Shown here: in pieces, positions 49,206 through 58,933 of the stretch | How positions within the stretch are numbered: the first letter of the stretch is position 1 | How the letters are laid out: each line of letters begins with the position of its first letter | From: Rhodoferax sp. | GTDB taxonomy: Bacteria; Pseudomonadota; Gammaproteobacteria; Burkholderiales; Burkholderiaceae_C | Reading direction: 5' to 3' | DNA length: 64,000 bases | Assembly (NCBI GenBank): GCA_003133245.1 | Contig: PKWM01000023.1 | Coordinates: 1-64,000, forward strand | The notes under the pieces: generated by a model | What the model saw: only the letters and a program-made list of their open reading frames with translations | What the model was told of the DNA's origin: nothing | Database searches by the model: none | Position numbers and translations under genes: made by a program

Positions 49206-50266
49206 CATTTCCATGGCCTGTGATAAGCCCCGAGCGTGTGCTGCTGGCCTTCCGCGACCTTGTCCAGGTCGCTCATCCAGCCCGGTTTGGCCGAATAACG
49301 GTGCGGGTTGTCGCGGCAATTGTTGATCGCTTCGCGCCAGACCTTGGTGACCTGCGCCACATACGCGGGGCTGCGTTGGCGGCCTTCAATCTTGATGGCG
49401 CGCACGCCCATCCTCATCAGATCGGGCAGCAAGGAGAGCGTGTTGAGACTGGTCGGCTCCTCAATCGCGTAGTAATTCTTTTCATCTCCCACATCAAAGC
49501 GGCCTTTGCACAGCGTGGGGTAACCCGCGTTCTCACCTGCGGCGTAACGGTCAATCAGGACGCCATTCAGACGCGACTCGCGGCCCTGCGGCGTTTCAAC
49601 CCAACGCACCGCTTTGGGTGGCGAGCAGACGCCGTTGGTATTGGGCGCTTCACCCGTGGCATAACTCGAGAGCGCGCAGCGCCCTTCGACCATCACACAC
49701 AGGCTGCCAAAACCAAACACTTCGATTTCTACCGGTGTTTTTTCCAGCAACTGCTCGACCTGCGTGATCGACAGCACGCGCGGCAGCACGGCGCGCGCAA
49801 TGCCGAAGTGCTGGTGATAAAAATTGAGTGCTTCATAGTTGGTGGCCGAGCCCTGCACCGACAGGTGCAAGCGCAAAGCTGGATGGTGTTTGACGGCGTA
49901 GGCCATCAGGCCCGGATCAGCCAGAATGACCGCATCAACACCGCTCTGCGCTGCCAGGTCCAGGGCACTGCACCAGACTTGCGGGTTGGCGGCCTTGGGG
50001 TAGGTGTTGAGCGCCACAAACACTTTGCGACCGCGCTCATGGGCGTAGCGGATACCGCTGTTGACCGCCGCTTCATCAAAGTTCAGACCGGCAAAGTTGC
50101 GTGCGTTGGTGGCATCGCGAAAACCCAGATAAACACAATCGGCACCGTTGTCCACCGCCGCCTTGAGCGCCGGCAAGCTGCCGGCCGGGCAAACCAGTTC
50201 CAGCGGCGCAGCAACAGGCGAAGCCAATGGTGGCACAAAGGAGCTGTTGGAGTTGGAATTCATCAT
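49205..50266 (-). CDS. ubiU: UbiU, U32-family O2-independent ubiquinone hydroxylase subunit
   Basis: 353-residue U32 peptidase-like protein. N-terminal [20 protein letters not shown] and the U32 signature [19 protein letters not shown], with Cys in NGVCSPP and LCKGRF for the iron-sulfur cluster. Start at 50266 or the adjacent Met at 50263. A perfect small hairpin (GCAGGGTT/AACCCTGC at 50311-50329) lies upstream. Confidence 0.93.
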   Translation of the reverse strand: MMNSNSNSSFVPPLASPVAAPLELVCPAGSLPALKAAVDNGADCVYLGFRDATNARNFAGLNFDEAAVNSGIRYAHERGRKVFVALNTYPKAANPQVWCSALDLAAQSGVDAVILADPGLMAYAVKHHPALRLHLSVQGSATNYEALNFYHQHFGIARAVLPRVLSITQVEQLLEKTPVEIEVFGFGSLCVMVEGRCALSSYATGEAPNTNGVCSPPKAVRWVETPQGRESRLNGVLIDRYAAGENAGYPTLCKGRFDVGDEKNYYAIEEPTSLNTLSLLPDLMRMGVRAIKIEGRQRSPAYVAQVTKVWREAINNCRDNPHRYSAKPGWMSDLDKVAEGQQHTLGAYHRPWK

Positions 50267-50402
50267 GGTTTGGGATTGAACACGTCTGTAGCCGAGAAAG
50301 TTCATTGGGCAGGGTTTTCAACCCTGCTTGGAGGCCTGGCAAGGCACACCAAATGCCATCAATTTTACCGCGAAAATGCCACCCATATCTTGAGGTCTGT
50401 GT

Positions 50403-51875
50403 TCAAGGTACTTGCGCAATCACTTGGGCCACGGCCGCTGTTAGTTTCTTGGCATAGGGCACGTGCAAAAACTCGTTGGGACCGTGCGCGTTGCTATTGG
50501 GACCGAGCACACCACAGACCATCATTTGCGCCTTCGGGAAACCGACCGAAAGCATGTTGATGAGCGGAATGGTCCCGCCCTGGCCGATGTACGCGCAAGG
50601 CGCATCGAAACTGCTTTGTGACGCGTTGCTGAGCGCCTGTTCAAACCACGCTGGTGCGCTCGGCGCGCTCCAACCCGTTGCGCTGTCCACTTCTTCAAAA
50701 CTGACGCGGGCCTGGTACGGCGGATTGGCCTCGAGCAAAATTTTGAGCTGCTGCACGGCCTGCTCTGCATCGACCAGAGGCGGCAAACGCAAGCTGAGCT
50801 TGAGCGCCGTTGCGGGCCGCAACACATTGCCGGCATTCTTGAAATCAGGCAGACCCTCGGCACCGGTCACGCTCAAGGTCGCCGCCCAGGTGCGACTCAG
50901 CAAAGCCTGTAGTGGATCGTCGCTGGTCGGCAAAACAAAACTGGGGCTGCCAATACGCTCGTCATGTGCCCACGGGAAACGCCGGTACACCTCGTCCCCC
51001 AAAATCGCCGCCGTTGCTTGCGCCTGGAGCAGGCGCTCCGGCGGCACCTCACAATGAAATGCGCTGGGCAACAGTTTGCCGGTGCGGCTGTCTTCGAGGC
51101 GATTGAGCAGATGGCGCAGGATGCGAAAACTCGAGGGCACCAGCCCGCTGGCGTCGCCCGAATGCACGCCTTCGGTCAAGACCTCGACCTTGAGCACGCC
51201 GCTGGCCATGCCGCGCAAACTGTTGGTGAGCCAGAGCTGCTCGTAGTTGCCCGCGCCCGAGTCAAGACAAATAACCAGGCCGACATCGCCCAGGCGCGCA
51301 CGCAAGGCGTCGATATAGGCCGACAAGTCAAACGAACCGCTTTCTTCGCAGGTTTCAATCAAACCCACAATGCGCGGGTGCGCCACCTGCTGGCTCTGGA
51401 TTGCCGCAATGGCGGCAATGCTGGCGTAAACCGCGTAACCGTCATCGGCAGCGCCGCGACCATAGAGCTTGCCGTCTTGATATTTTGGCGTCCACGGCCC
51501 CAGGTCGGCGCGCCAGCCCGTGAACTCGGGTTGTTTGTCAAGATGTCCGTACATCAGCACTGTCTGCCCGGATGCGGTCCTGGTTGAGTTAGTGCCCACT
51601 GCTCCGGCAAATGGCGCTACTTCAAAGAACAACACCGGCGTGCGGCCTTCAAGCCGAATGATTTCCAGGGTCAAGCCGGCAATCTTCTGCGCCTGGACCC
51701 AACTGGCGGCGTTGCGAACCACGGTATCGATGTAGCCATGCTGCACCCAATCCGCATCAAACATCGGCGACTTGGCCGGGATGCGGATGTAGTCTTCAAG
51801 CTGGTGGACGATGTCGTCGTCCCAAGCACGGCTCACCTGGCGCAGCGCCTGCACGGCGTTCAATACTGGCTTCAT
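50403..51875 (-). CDS. M20-family metallopeptidase
   Basis: 490-residue dipeptidase/carboxypeptidase-type enzyme. Metal-binding residues: His in MYGHLDKQPE, Asp in GRGAADDGYAVY, Glu pair in IETCEESGS and a late His in NAHGPNEFLH. A lid/dimerisation domain sits between. Likely a cytosolic peptidase with unknown preference. Confidence 0.9.
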   Translation of the reverse strand: MKPVLNAVQALRQVSRAWDDDIVHQLEDYIRIPAKSPMFDADWVQHGYIDTVVRNAASWVQAQKIAGLTLEIIRLEGRTPVLFFEVAPFAGAVGTNSTRTASGQTVLMYGHLDKQPEFTGWRADLGPWTPKYQDGKLYGRGAADDGYAVYASIAAIAAIQSQQVAHPRIVGLIETCEESGSFDLSAYIDALRARLGDVGLVICLDSGAGNYEQLWLTNSLRGMASGVLKVEVLTEGVHSGDASGLVPSSFRILRHLLNRLEDSRTGKLLPSAFHCEVPPERLLQAQATAAILGDEVYRRFPWAHDERIGSPSFVLPTSDDPLQALLSRTWAATLSVTGAEGLPDFKNAGNVLRPATALKLSLRLPPLVDAEQAVQQLKILLEANPPYQARVSFEEVDSATGWSAPSAPAWFEQALSNASQSSFDAPCAYIGQGGTIPLINMLSVGFPKAQMMVCGVLGPNSNAHGPNEFLHVPYAKKLTAAVAQVIAQVP

Positions 51876-51909
51876 GTGTGCTCCCTTTGGTACTCGCGGA
51901 ATGCGGTTT

Positions 51910-52491
51910 TCAACGCGTTAACTGATAGACCGATGTGCCAGCGCGCAAATTGGGCAGCCAACGCAACACGCGCCCGTCTTGCAAACCAAAACTGTCCTGC
52001 ACGGTCAGTCCGTTGCGACGCGCCAGCACGGCCAGGTCAGCATGGGTGCCGACCCGGATATTGGGTGTGTCGTACCACTGGTAAGGCAGGCGGCGTGTGA
52101 CCGGCATGCGCCCATACAGGACGCTCAGGCGATTGGGCCAATGGGCAAAGTTAGGAAAGGCGACGATGCCGATGCGCCCGACGCGTACGGTCTCGCGCAG
52201 CATCACCTCAGCATTGCGCAAGTGCTGCAAGGTGTCGATTTGTAGCACCACGTCAAACGAGGCGTCTTCAAACAGGGTCAGCCCTTCGTCCAGATTGAGC
52301 TGGATCACGTTGACGCCACGCTGGACGCAGGCCAGCACGTTGGCATTGGCAATCTCGATGCCGTAGCCCGTGCAACCGCGTGCTTGTTGCAGGTGCGCCA
52401 GCATGGCACCATCGCCACAGCCGAGGTCGAGTACTCTGGAGCCGGGCGGCACCAGGCTGGCGATGACGTGCATTGTGGTGTTATCGCTCAT
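51910..52491 (-). CDS. metW: MetW, methionine biosynthesis protein
   Basis: 193-residue methyltransferase-like protein with SAM motif [17 protein letters not shown] and the MetW core [20 protein letters not shown]. Always paired with MetX in proteobacteria and needed for its full acyltransferase activity in some species (family knowledge). Four-base overlap with metX. Confidence 0.93.
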   Translation of the reverse strand: MSDNTTMHVIASLVPPGSRVLDLGCGDGAMLAHLQQARGCTGYGIEIANANVLACVQRGVNVIQLNLDEGLTLFEDASFDVVLQIDTLQHLRNAEVMLRETVRVGRIGIVAFPNFAHWPNRLSVLYGRMPVTRRLPYQWYDTPNIRVGTHADLAVLARRNGLTVQDSFGLQDGRVLRWLPNLRAGTSVYQLTR

Positions 52492-53630
52492 GCCAGCACC
52501 GTTTTGGCGACACCGTCAAAATACGCGCTCACCACCGCCAGGTAGCGCGCGTCGTCAAGCAAAAAAGCGTCGTGACCATGCGGCGCGTTGATCTCGGCGT
52601 AGCTGACTTCGCGCCGGTTGTGCAGCAGCGCCTTGACCATCTCGCGGCTGCGCCGGGGGGCAAAGCGCCAGTCGGTGGTAAAGCTCACCAGCAAGAAATT
52701 GGCGGTAGCACTTGCCAGCGCCAGACTCAAGTCGCCGCCAAAACGGCGCGCCGGGTCAAAGTAATCGAGCGCACGGGTGATCAGCAGGTAGGTGTTGGCG
52801 TCAAAGTATTCGGCAAACTTGTCGCCCTGGTAGCGCAGGTAGCTCTCGATCTGAAACTCGGCCTCGAGCGTGCTGTAAAAGTAGTCGCGTTGCGCCGTAC
52901 CCTGACCAGCTGCAATCAATTGGCGGCCAAACTTTTCGTTCATCACATCGTCGCTCAGGTAGGTGATGTGGCCGATCATTCGGGCGATGCGCAGGCCGCG
53001 CTTCGGAACGGTGCCGTGTTCGTAAAAATGGCCGTCGTGAAAGTCGGGATCGGTCTGAATGGCGCGTCTGGCCACCTCGTTGAAGGCGATGTTTTCTGCC
53101 GTCAGGTTGGGCGCGCTGGCAATTACCACCGCGTGGCGCACGCGCGCCGGATATTGCAGCGCCCAGCTTAGCGCCTGCATGCCGCCCAATGATCCACCCA
53201 TTACAGCCGCCAGCGTCCGGATGCCCATGGCATCGAGCAAACGGGCTTGGGAGTCAACCCAGTCTTCGACCGCAACCACCGGAAAATCGGCACCATAAAC
53301 GCGGCCAGTATCCGGATTAACGTGCATCGGGCCAGTCGAGCCAAAACAGGAACCCAGGTTATTGACGCCGATGACAAAAAATTTGTTGGTATCGAGCGCT
53401 TTACCCGGACCGATCATGTTGTCCCACCAGCCCTCGGACTTGTCTTGCCCCTCGTAAACACCGGCCACGTGATGCGAAGCGTTCAAGGCATGGCAGATCA
53501 GCACCGCGTTGGATTTATCTTTATTGAGAACACCATAAGTCTCAAAGCTCAATGAATAGTCGCGAATCGTTGCGCCGCTTTGCAAGGGCAAAACGGCGAC
53601 AAAGTGCATGGACTGGGTTGTACTGAGCAT
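52488..53630 (-). CDS. metX: Homoserine O-acyltransferase (MetX type)
   Basis: 380-residue alpha/beta-hydrolase enzyme. Nucleophile elbow [14 protein letters not shown] (Ser), and a C-terminal Asp-His pair in the VSFTTDWRF and [12 protein letters not shown] regions. In betaproteobacteria the donor is commonly succinyl-CoA despite the MetX fold; the residues visible here do not settle the donor. Confidence 0.92.
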   Translation of the reverse strand: MLSTTQSMHFVAVLPLQSGATIRDYSLSFETYGVLNKDKSNAVLICHALNASHHVAGVYEGQDKSEGWWDNMIGPGKALDTNKFFVIGVNNLGSCFGSTGPMHVNPDTGRVYGADFPVVAVEDWVDSQARLLDAMGIRTLAAVMGGSLGGMQALSWALQYPARVRHAVVIASAPNLTAENIAFNEVARRAIQTDPDFHDGHFYEHGTVPKRGLRIARMIGHITYLSDDVMNEKFGRQLIAAGQGTAQRDYFYSTLEAEFQIESYLRYQGDKFAEYFDANTYLLITRALDYFDPARRFGGDLSLALASATANFLLVSFTTDWRFAPRRSREMVKALLHNRREVSYAEINAPHGHDAFLLDDARYLAVVSAYFDGVAKTVLA

Positions 53631-53835
53631 TGGTTTATGACAGATCGGGCGTGTGTTAAGTTGCTGCGGTCTATCCCTGGGTGTTGGATCAAACCGCGCA
53701 AGCGGTTAGTATAAATCTCTCACTGCTCAGGACCCCTATGTCAGAGCTGTTCGGATCCGACGCCTCTCACCCAATTACCGGTTGAGATAAAAAATACTTC
53801 AATGGGTTGATGCCAACCGCTACAAAGGTTTGTTC

Positions 53836-53852
53836 TTGGCGTATTTATTGCT
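53836..53852 (+). promoter_or_regulatory. amtB: Sigma-54 promoter of amtB
   Basis: TTGGC at 53836-53840 and TTGC at 53848-53851 give the -24/-12 pattern TGGC-N7-TTGC of RpoN promoters, 84 bases before the amtB start. This points to NtrC-dependent induction under nitrogen limitation. No clear NtrC sites were recognised in the remaining 53631-53835 stretch. Confidence 0.75.
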
Positions 53853-53935
53853 TGACTCACTCCTCAATTTGGTGCGGATCCATTTTTTCCGCTTCGGGCG
53901 CACCAATCCAACACACCCAATCTAAAAAGGTTCTC

Positions 53936-55138
53936 ATGGACGCACTAAAACAGAGCGCTGACACACTCTTCATCCTGCTCGGCGCGATCATGGTGCTGGC
54001 CATGCACGCCGGTTTTGCATTCCTGGAGTTGGGCACCGTGCGGCGCAAAAACCAGGTCAATGCGTTGGTCAAGATTTTGGTGGACTTCTGTGTTTCCACT
54101 GTCGCCTATTTTCTGGTTGGTTACAGCGTCGCTTACGGCACCAGCTTTTTTGTGGGAGCTGAGCAGTTGGTACTCAAGAGTGGTTATGAGTTGGTCAGGT
54201 TCTTCTTTTTATTAACCTTTGCGGCTGCGATTCCGGCCATCATTTCGGGTGGCATCGCCGAGCGCGCCCGGTTCTGGCCGCAACTCATTGCAACCGCCAT
54301 AATCGTGGGTCTTATTTATCCTGTTTTTGAAGGTGTTGTGTGGAACCAGAACTTTGGTGTGCAGACCTGGATTAAAAACTTCACTGGTTCGGAGTTTCAT
54401 GATTTTGCTGGCAGCGTCGTGGTACATGCGGTCGGTGGTTGGATCGCTTTACCGGCTGTGGTTTTATTGGGCGCACGCAGCAACCGCTACCGTAAGGATG
54501 GCGGCATCTCTGCGCACCCGCCTTCAAGTATTCCGTTTCTGGCGCTGGGTGCCTGGATCCTGACGGTGGGGTGGTTCGGCTTTAATGTCATGAGCGCGCA
54601 GACACTTGATAAAGTCTCTGGTTTGGTGGTTGTGAACTCGCTGATGGCCATGGTGGGCGGCACGTTGGCTGCCCTCGTTCTTGGCAAGAACGACCCTGGT
54701 TTTGTGCATAACGGCCCATTGGCAGGTCTTATTGCAGTATGCGCCGGATCGGACATCATGCATCCGCTGGGTGCGCTGGTGGCAGGAGTCGTAGCGGGTG
54801 TCCTTTTTGTGACTATGTTCACGCACACTCAAAACAAATGGAAAATCGACGATGTACTGGGTGTCTGGCCACTGCACGGCCTATGCGGCACATGGGGTGG
54901 TATTGCTGCCGGTATTTTTGGTAATAAAGCGTTGGGTGGCTTGGGCGGCATCACACTTGGTGGCCAACTGATTGGCACTACCTTTGGAATAGCGTGGGCT
55001 GTTATGGGGGGATTAGTAGTCTATGGTTTGCTCAAAGTCACTATGGGCTTGCGCCTGAGCCAAGAAGAAGAATACGACGGTGCTGATCTGTCAATTCATA
55101 AAATCAGCGCATCACCCGAGCGCGAGGCGAACTGGTGA
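53936..55138 (+). CDS. amtB: Ammonium transporter AmtB
   Basis: 400-residue Amt protein with 11 helices. Typical segments are DTLFILLGAIMVLAMHAGFA, SGGIAERARFWP, VVWNQNFGVQTW (instead of the usual WG), DFAGSVVVHAVGGW (first pore His) and WPLHGLCGTWGGIAAGIFG (second pore His). An AAAAGG ribosome site precedes the ATG at 53936; the frame runs further upstream through the sigma-54 promoter and is not coding there. No glnK is adjacent in the window. Confidence 0.93.
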   Translation: MDALKQSADTLFILLGAIMVLAMHAGFAFLELGTVRRKNQVNALVKILVDFCVSTVAYFLVGYSVAYGTSFFVGAEQLVLKSGYELVRFFFLLTFAAAIPAIISGGIAERARFWPQLIATAIIVGLIYPVFEGVVWNQNFGVQTWIKNFTGSEFHDFAGSVVVHAVGGWIALPAVVLLGARSNRYRKDGGISAHPPSSIPFLALGAWILTVGWFGFNVMSAQTLDKVSGLVVVNSLMAMVGGTLAALVLGKNDPGFVHNGPLAGLIAVCAGSDIMHPLGALVAGVVAGVLFVTMFTHTQNKWKIDDVLGVWPLHGLCGTWGGIAAGIFGNKALGGLGGITLGGQLIGTTFGIAWAVMGGLVVYGLLKVTMGLRLSQEEEYDGADLSIHKISASPEREANW

Positions 55139-55384
55139 AATTGAATGAATACTTTGGCTTTTCTTATTTCTCTATTTAAAGATAATAGTAGTAGATAGGG
55201 AATGAAGAAAAATGTGAATAGAGACTTTTTTCTTTTGTAAATCAAAGAGTTATAAATAATAAAGTTTGTGTTTTAGTATGGTTTCTGTTGTAGTGTTCAG
55301 TTGAACAACTTAAGCAGAATAAATAAAACTGTGGGTAAGTAATAGTTTACATAAAAGTTATACATAAGAATGCAAAATACAAAA
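55139..55384. other. AT-rich non-coding stretch
   Basis: Base composition drops sharply compared with the neighbouring genes: long runs of A and T, many stop codons in all frames, no open frame of note. It lies between the 3' ends of amtB and the nrfD-type gene. Likely a transcription-termination and spacer region or imported DNA. Confidence 0.6.
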
Positions 55385-55418
55385 AACCCACATCTCCAGT
55401 GAAAGGAGAATGTGGGTT
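55381..55418 (-). terminator. Rho-independent terminator (minus strand)
   Basis: Arms AACCCACATCTCC (55385-55397) and GGAGAATGTGGGTT (55405-55418) pair with a single bulged base. On the minus strand the hairpin is followed by TTTTTT, so it terminates the hexahaem-cytochrome/ferredoxin/NrfD operon. Confidence 0.85.
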
Positions 55419-55450
55419 AAGGAGTCCGAAGTTTGAACCTGGACTATAAG

Positions 55451-55487
55451 AAAAAAGCCAGACAGCGCTGTTTGTCTGTGTGGCTTT
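55451..55487 (-). terminator. First terminator after the nrfD-type gene (minus strand)
   Basis: GCCAGACA (55457-55464) pairs with TGTCTGTGTGGC (55473-55484) with a two-base bulge. On the minus strand a TTTTTT run follows. It sits just after the gene end, ahead of the second terminator. Confidence 0.75.
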
Positions 55488-55495
55488 GATCGGGT

Positions 55496-56683
55496 TTAAA
55501 CGTGGTTGGAATGGGTCGTTTTTTCAGACCAGATCGGGAAAAATTTATTGATGGTGGCCAATAAGCCAAACGGTGCCAGCACGATCAGGATGCCGACCAG
55601 GGCACCTTCTTTGCCAAAGAAAGGCAACTGATAGCTGAGTAAGCCTTTGCCAGTCTTTGAAATTTCCTGGCCGCCGATGACAACGTTCCAGCGCATCATA
55701 AACACCGAGAACAGCACTAGGCAAGCGCTGACAACAACACCAAGCACCAGTGCCCGCCCAGTGGTACCACGCCAGATCATGTAAGACAACCACAATAGCG
55801 GCGTGACCGCACCAATTGCAAATTGCAGAACGAAATAGGGCACCAGCAGGGGGCCAGTCACGTATTGCATGATCATGTCGATGCCTTCTCGGCCTTTATA
55901 GACCATGCTGCCAAATTCAAGCGATTCAAGCACAAAAGCCACCATGATGAAAGCCCAAATGGTGTAAGCCAGCGTTTTAAGGCAGGGCAAATCGACCGGG
56001 ATTTTGCGCCATTTGCAGGTCACCACATAAAGAACCGCGAGCAGTGAAACGCCCGAGATGATGGCTGAGAACAGGAAAATCACCGGCATCAAATCAGATG
56101 ACCACCATTCGCGGGCTTTGACTGAGCCGTACATGAAACCGACGTAACCATGCAGACCGTGTGCACCCGGAATGCCGATACAAGCCAGGGCAAAAATCCA
56201 TTTTTTATCCCAACTGAGCGTCTTTTCAGATACATCGTACGAGCCGAGCGTGAGTACTTTGTAAAACCGGCCCAATAAACCGGTTTTAGTTTGGGCTTGA
56301 TCAACAATGAAAGGACGGTAGGCGAACCAGATTTCAAGTAATAACAAGATAACGTAAAAACTAGCAAAAAATCCGAACATGGCCATCGCTGAAGTCAGGT
56401 GCGGCGTAATGGTGGCCTCGAAAGCGCGCTCTGGGTGGCCGAGGTGAATCAGCAAAGGTAGCGGAACAAAAACCATGAAGCTGAAAGAAGTGAGTAAAGC
56501 CAGGTGCGCCACCGGTTTCAGGCGCTCAAAGCCGAACACCTGGTACAGGCTGGAAACCGTAAATGCACCAGCCACCAAACCGGTGATATAGGGATAGACG
56601 GCGATCAGGATGGACCACTCAAAAACTGTTTCATTGGGATAGACCCATCCCGTGTAGGGAGCAAAATGTATAAGCGCTTCCAC
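55496..56683 (-). CDS. NrfD/PsrC-type quinone-interacting membrane subunit
   Basis: 395 residues with about ten hydrophobic helices. NrfD-family landmarks: VFEWSILIAVYPYITGLVAG in helix 1, LIHLGHPERAF after helix 2, and IPGAHGLHGYVGFMYGSVKA. Such subunits exchange electrons between membrane quinone and a periplasmic iron-sulfur partner, here the ferredoxin encoded immediately upstream. The start codon is GTG at 56683 and overlaps the ferredoxin stop by one base (TAGTG), so the two are translationally coupled. Confidence 0.88.
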   Translation of the reverse strand: MEALIHFAPYTGWVYPNETVFEWSILIAVYPYITGLVAGAFTVSSLYQVFGFERLKPVAHLALLTSFSFMVFVPLPLLIHLGHPERAFEATITPHLTSAMAMFGFFASFYVILLLLEIWFAYRPFIVDQAQTKTGLLGRFYKVLTLGSYDVSEKTLSWDKKWIFALACIGIPGAHGLHGYVGFMYGSVKAREWWSSDLMPVIFLFSAIISGVSLLAVLYVVTCKWRKIPVDLPCLKTLAYTIWAFIMVAFVLESLEFGSMVYKGREGIDMIMQYVTGPLLVPYFVLQFAIGAVTPLLWLSYMIWRGTTGRALVLGVVVSACLVLFSVFMMRWNVVIGGQEISKTGKGLLSYQLPFFGKEGALVGILIVLAPFGLLATINKFFPIWSEKTTHSNHV

Positions 56684-57522
56684 TAGTTCACCTCTTTATC
56701 GATGCCGACATAAAACACATTGGGCGCGTTCCCGGTATCGGGCCTGAGCACATTAACGCGGTTATTGCGTATAAACAAACTGACCGGGCTCTCTCTGTCA
56801 TTTTGGTCGCCGAAAATGCGAGCACCGACCGGGCAAGCTTCAACGCAAGCCGGATTCATGCCTTTGGTGATACGGTGGTAGCACCAGTTGCATTTATCGG
56901 CAATACCTTTGTCTTCATTGAAGTAACGCACGCCATACGGACACGCTTGCACGCAGTAGCGGCAACCGATGCAGTAGGTTGGATCGATCAGGACCACACC
57001 GTCTTTGGTACGGTAGGTGGCACCTGTGGGGCACACCTGCACGCAGGACGGATGGGTGCATTGGTTACACAACTTGGGCACAAAAAAGGCTTTTTCGACC
57101 TTCGCATCCTTGTAGCGGTTGGCAAAGCGGAATTCTTTTTCGGAGCCGGATGCCGCGATGTTCACGGGGTCTGCTTGGCTGTCAATATGGACTTCTGGAT
57201 CGCCTTCGATCTGAACGTAACGCTCGACCCAAGTGCGGAATTGATGTGCGTTGTGGGGCACGCCGTTTTCAGTCTTGCAGGCTTCGACGCAGCGCAGGCA
57301 ACCAATACATTTGGTGGCATCAACCCCAAAACCCCACTTATGTTTGGTCCAATCATAGTCTTTGGTGGGAAACGATGCGCCCTCAGCGGGAGCCTCATTT
57401 TTGGCGGCCAGTGCCGGGACGATGCCCAAGCTTACAGCGCCCGCGACAGCGCCTGCGCCACCGAGTTTGGTGAGGAAGGCTCGTCGTGCCGTCTCGGTCG
57501 GTTTTGAATTTTCATTCATCAT
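56683..57522 (-). CDS. Tat-exported ferredoxin with four [4Fe-4S] clusters (NrfC/PsrB-like)
   Basis: 279 residues. Twin-arginine signal RRAFLTKLGGAGAVAGAVSL, then four Cys motifs: CIGCLRCVEACKTE, CNQCTHPSCVQVCPTG, CIGCRYCVQACPYG and CNWCYHRITKGMNPACVEAC. It should carry electrons in the periplasm between the NrfD-type subunit and the hexahaem cytochrome encoded 16 bases upstream. No catalytic molybdopterin subunit is nearby. Confidence 0.92.
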   Translation of the reverse strand: MMNENSKPTETARRAFLTKLGGAGAVAGAVSLGIVPALAAKNEAPAEGASFPTKDYDWTKHKWGFGVDATKCIGCLRCVEACKTENGVPHNAHQFRTWVERYVQIEGDPEVHIDSQADPVNIAASGSEKEFRFANRYKDAKVEKAFFVPKLCNQCTHPSCVQVCPTGATYRTKDGVVLIDPTYCIGCRYCVQACPYGVRYFNEDKGIADKCNWCYHRITKGMNPACVEACPVGARIFGDQNDRESPVSLFIRNNRVNVLRPDTGNAPNVFYVGIDKEVN

Positions 57523-57538
57523 GGTGGTTCGTCTTCCC

Positions 57539-58516
57539 TTATTTGGTGGACTGACAGCTTTGTGTCGAGAAGTAAGCGGCCAGGTTTGCGATGTCGGCGT
57601 CGCTCAGGCTCTTGGCGGTGCCAGACATCATGGGGTCTTTGCGCAGACCGGCCCGGAACGCTTTGAGCGCGTTGACTAGGTAACCCGGTTTTTGTGCCGC
57701 CAGTTTCGGCCATGCCGGGTTGGCACCGGCACCGGTTTCACCGTGGCAAGCGGCACAGTTCTTGGCCAGCTCCTTGCCGTCGGCAGCATTGCCGGCTGGC
57801 TTTTGGCTTGGCGCAGCATTGCAACTCAGGCTGGCGAAATAGACAGCAAGATTCTGGATGTCGGCTTCACCAAGACTTTGCGCCAGCGGTGTCATTGCCA
57901 CGTCTTTTTGGGTGCCCGACTTGAATGCCGTGAGTATGCGCGCCAGATAAGCAGCGTTTTGGCCGGCAAGATTTGGCCAGGTGTCGTTCGGGCTCACACC
58001 CAGCGCACCGTGACAACCGGCGCATACGGCTGCGCTTGCTTTGCCTGCAGCGGCGTTGCCAGTCACTTTGACAGCCGCTGCGCTGATCTTGGGAGAATGC
58101 GGGTTGTGGCAAACAATACATTGTTGACCACCAGAATGCGATGCCACTTCAATTTGAGGTTGAGTGAGCGGTCTACCCGTCATCTTTTCGTGACAAAGTG
58201 TGCACAACTTGGCCGTATCCTTGGGAATAGGCAACTTGCCATTTTGGGGGTGGCCCAAAGCCGGGCCATGGCAAATTTCGCAGTTCACCGATTTATGGCT
58301 GCCAGCCGACCATACGGCGTGTCTCTCTGCGTGGCAGCTCTTGCAGTATTTTGCTGTTTGGTACACGGGCACTTTTGCGGCAATTTCAGGAACTGAATTA
58401 GCGCGGTAGTGGCCGAACCGGTAAAACGAATCGACCGTGAGGAATGGAACGGCAAAGTACGCGACCACCAACAGGCCAAGAATTAAAACCACTAATCGAA
58501 AAATATGTTTGGGCAT
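57539..58516 (-). CDS. Membrane-anchored hexahaem cytochrome c
   Basis: 325 residues with an N-terminal membrane anchor (LVVLILGLLVVAYFAVPFL). Six CxxCH sites: CKSCH, CEICH, CTLCH and CIVCH in the first 140 residues (multihaem module), then CAGCH and CAACH in two c553/c4-type domains (AVYFASLSC and AAYFSTQSC mark their ends). A tetrahaem-plus-dihaem fusion is unusual. AAAGG ribosome site precedes the ATG. First gene of the operon; an FNR/Anr box lies about 90 bases upstream. Confidence 0.88.
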   Translation of the reverse strand: MPKHIFRLVVLILGLLVVAYFAVPFLTVDSFYRFGHYRANSVPEIAAKVPVYQTAKYCKSCHAERHAVWSAGSHKSVNCEICHGPALGHPQNGKLPIPKDTAKLCTLCHEKMTGRPLTQPQIEVASHSGGQQCIVCHNPHSPKISAAAVKVTGNAAAGKASAAVCAGCHGALGVSPNDTWPNLAGQNAAYLARILTAFKSGTQKDVAMTPLAQSLGEADIQNLAVYFASLSCNAAPSQKPAGNAADGKELAKNCAACHGETGAGANPAWPKLAAQKPGYLVNALKAFRAGLRKDPMMSGTAKSLSDADIANLAAYFSTQSCQSTK

Positions 58517-58606
58517 GCTCGCCTTTCGTGTCGTCGCGCAAAATTGTTGTCGAAAATAAAGTCTTCGATCGTACTTCCTTTCGGCAGCAGATCCTCCTTT
58601 TTAAGT

Positions 58607-58620
58607 TTGATCCAAATCAA
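58607..58620. promoter_or_regulatory. FNR/Anr-type binding site
   Basis: TTGATCCAAATCAA is a perfect match to TTGAT-N4-ATCAA. It lies in the 417-base divergent region between the hexahaem operon (minus) and the four-domain cytochrome gene (plus), closer to the former. It implies induction at low oxygen. The remaining divergent region shows no further certain element. Confidence 0.75.
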
Positions 58621-58933
58621 TGCGCCACAAAGTTCGTCTTGCTTTTTTAGCGAAAAGCAGAGTTGAAAATGCGATAAAAAATCAATTTAGGCACAGGTGT
58701 TTCTTCCTTTGATTACAACCTTTATATTCACCAAAAGTGCGTGATCAAAGAGGAAGAAATAGTCAGGTCATTGAGTTTGGGTCGGCCACTGCTTCATGTT
58801 AAAATTTTCCGTCAAGTGGAACCAAGGTTCCGGGTAAGTCGTTAAACCTAATCCCAGATGTTTTTGGCTTTGTGAGTCTTTAATGACTGTCAAAGAGTGT
58901 CGTCTGTTTGGACAATTGTTTGAGGAAATGTTG

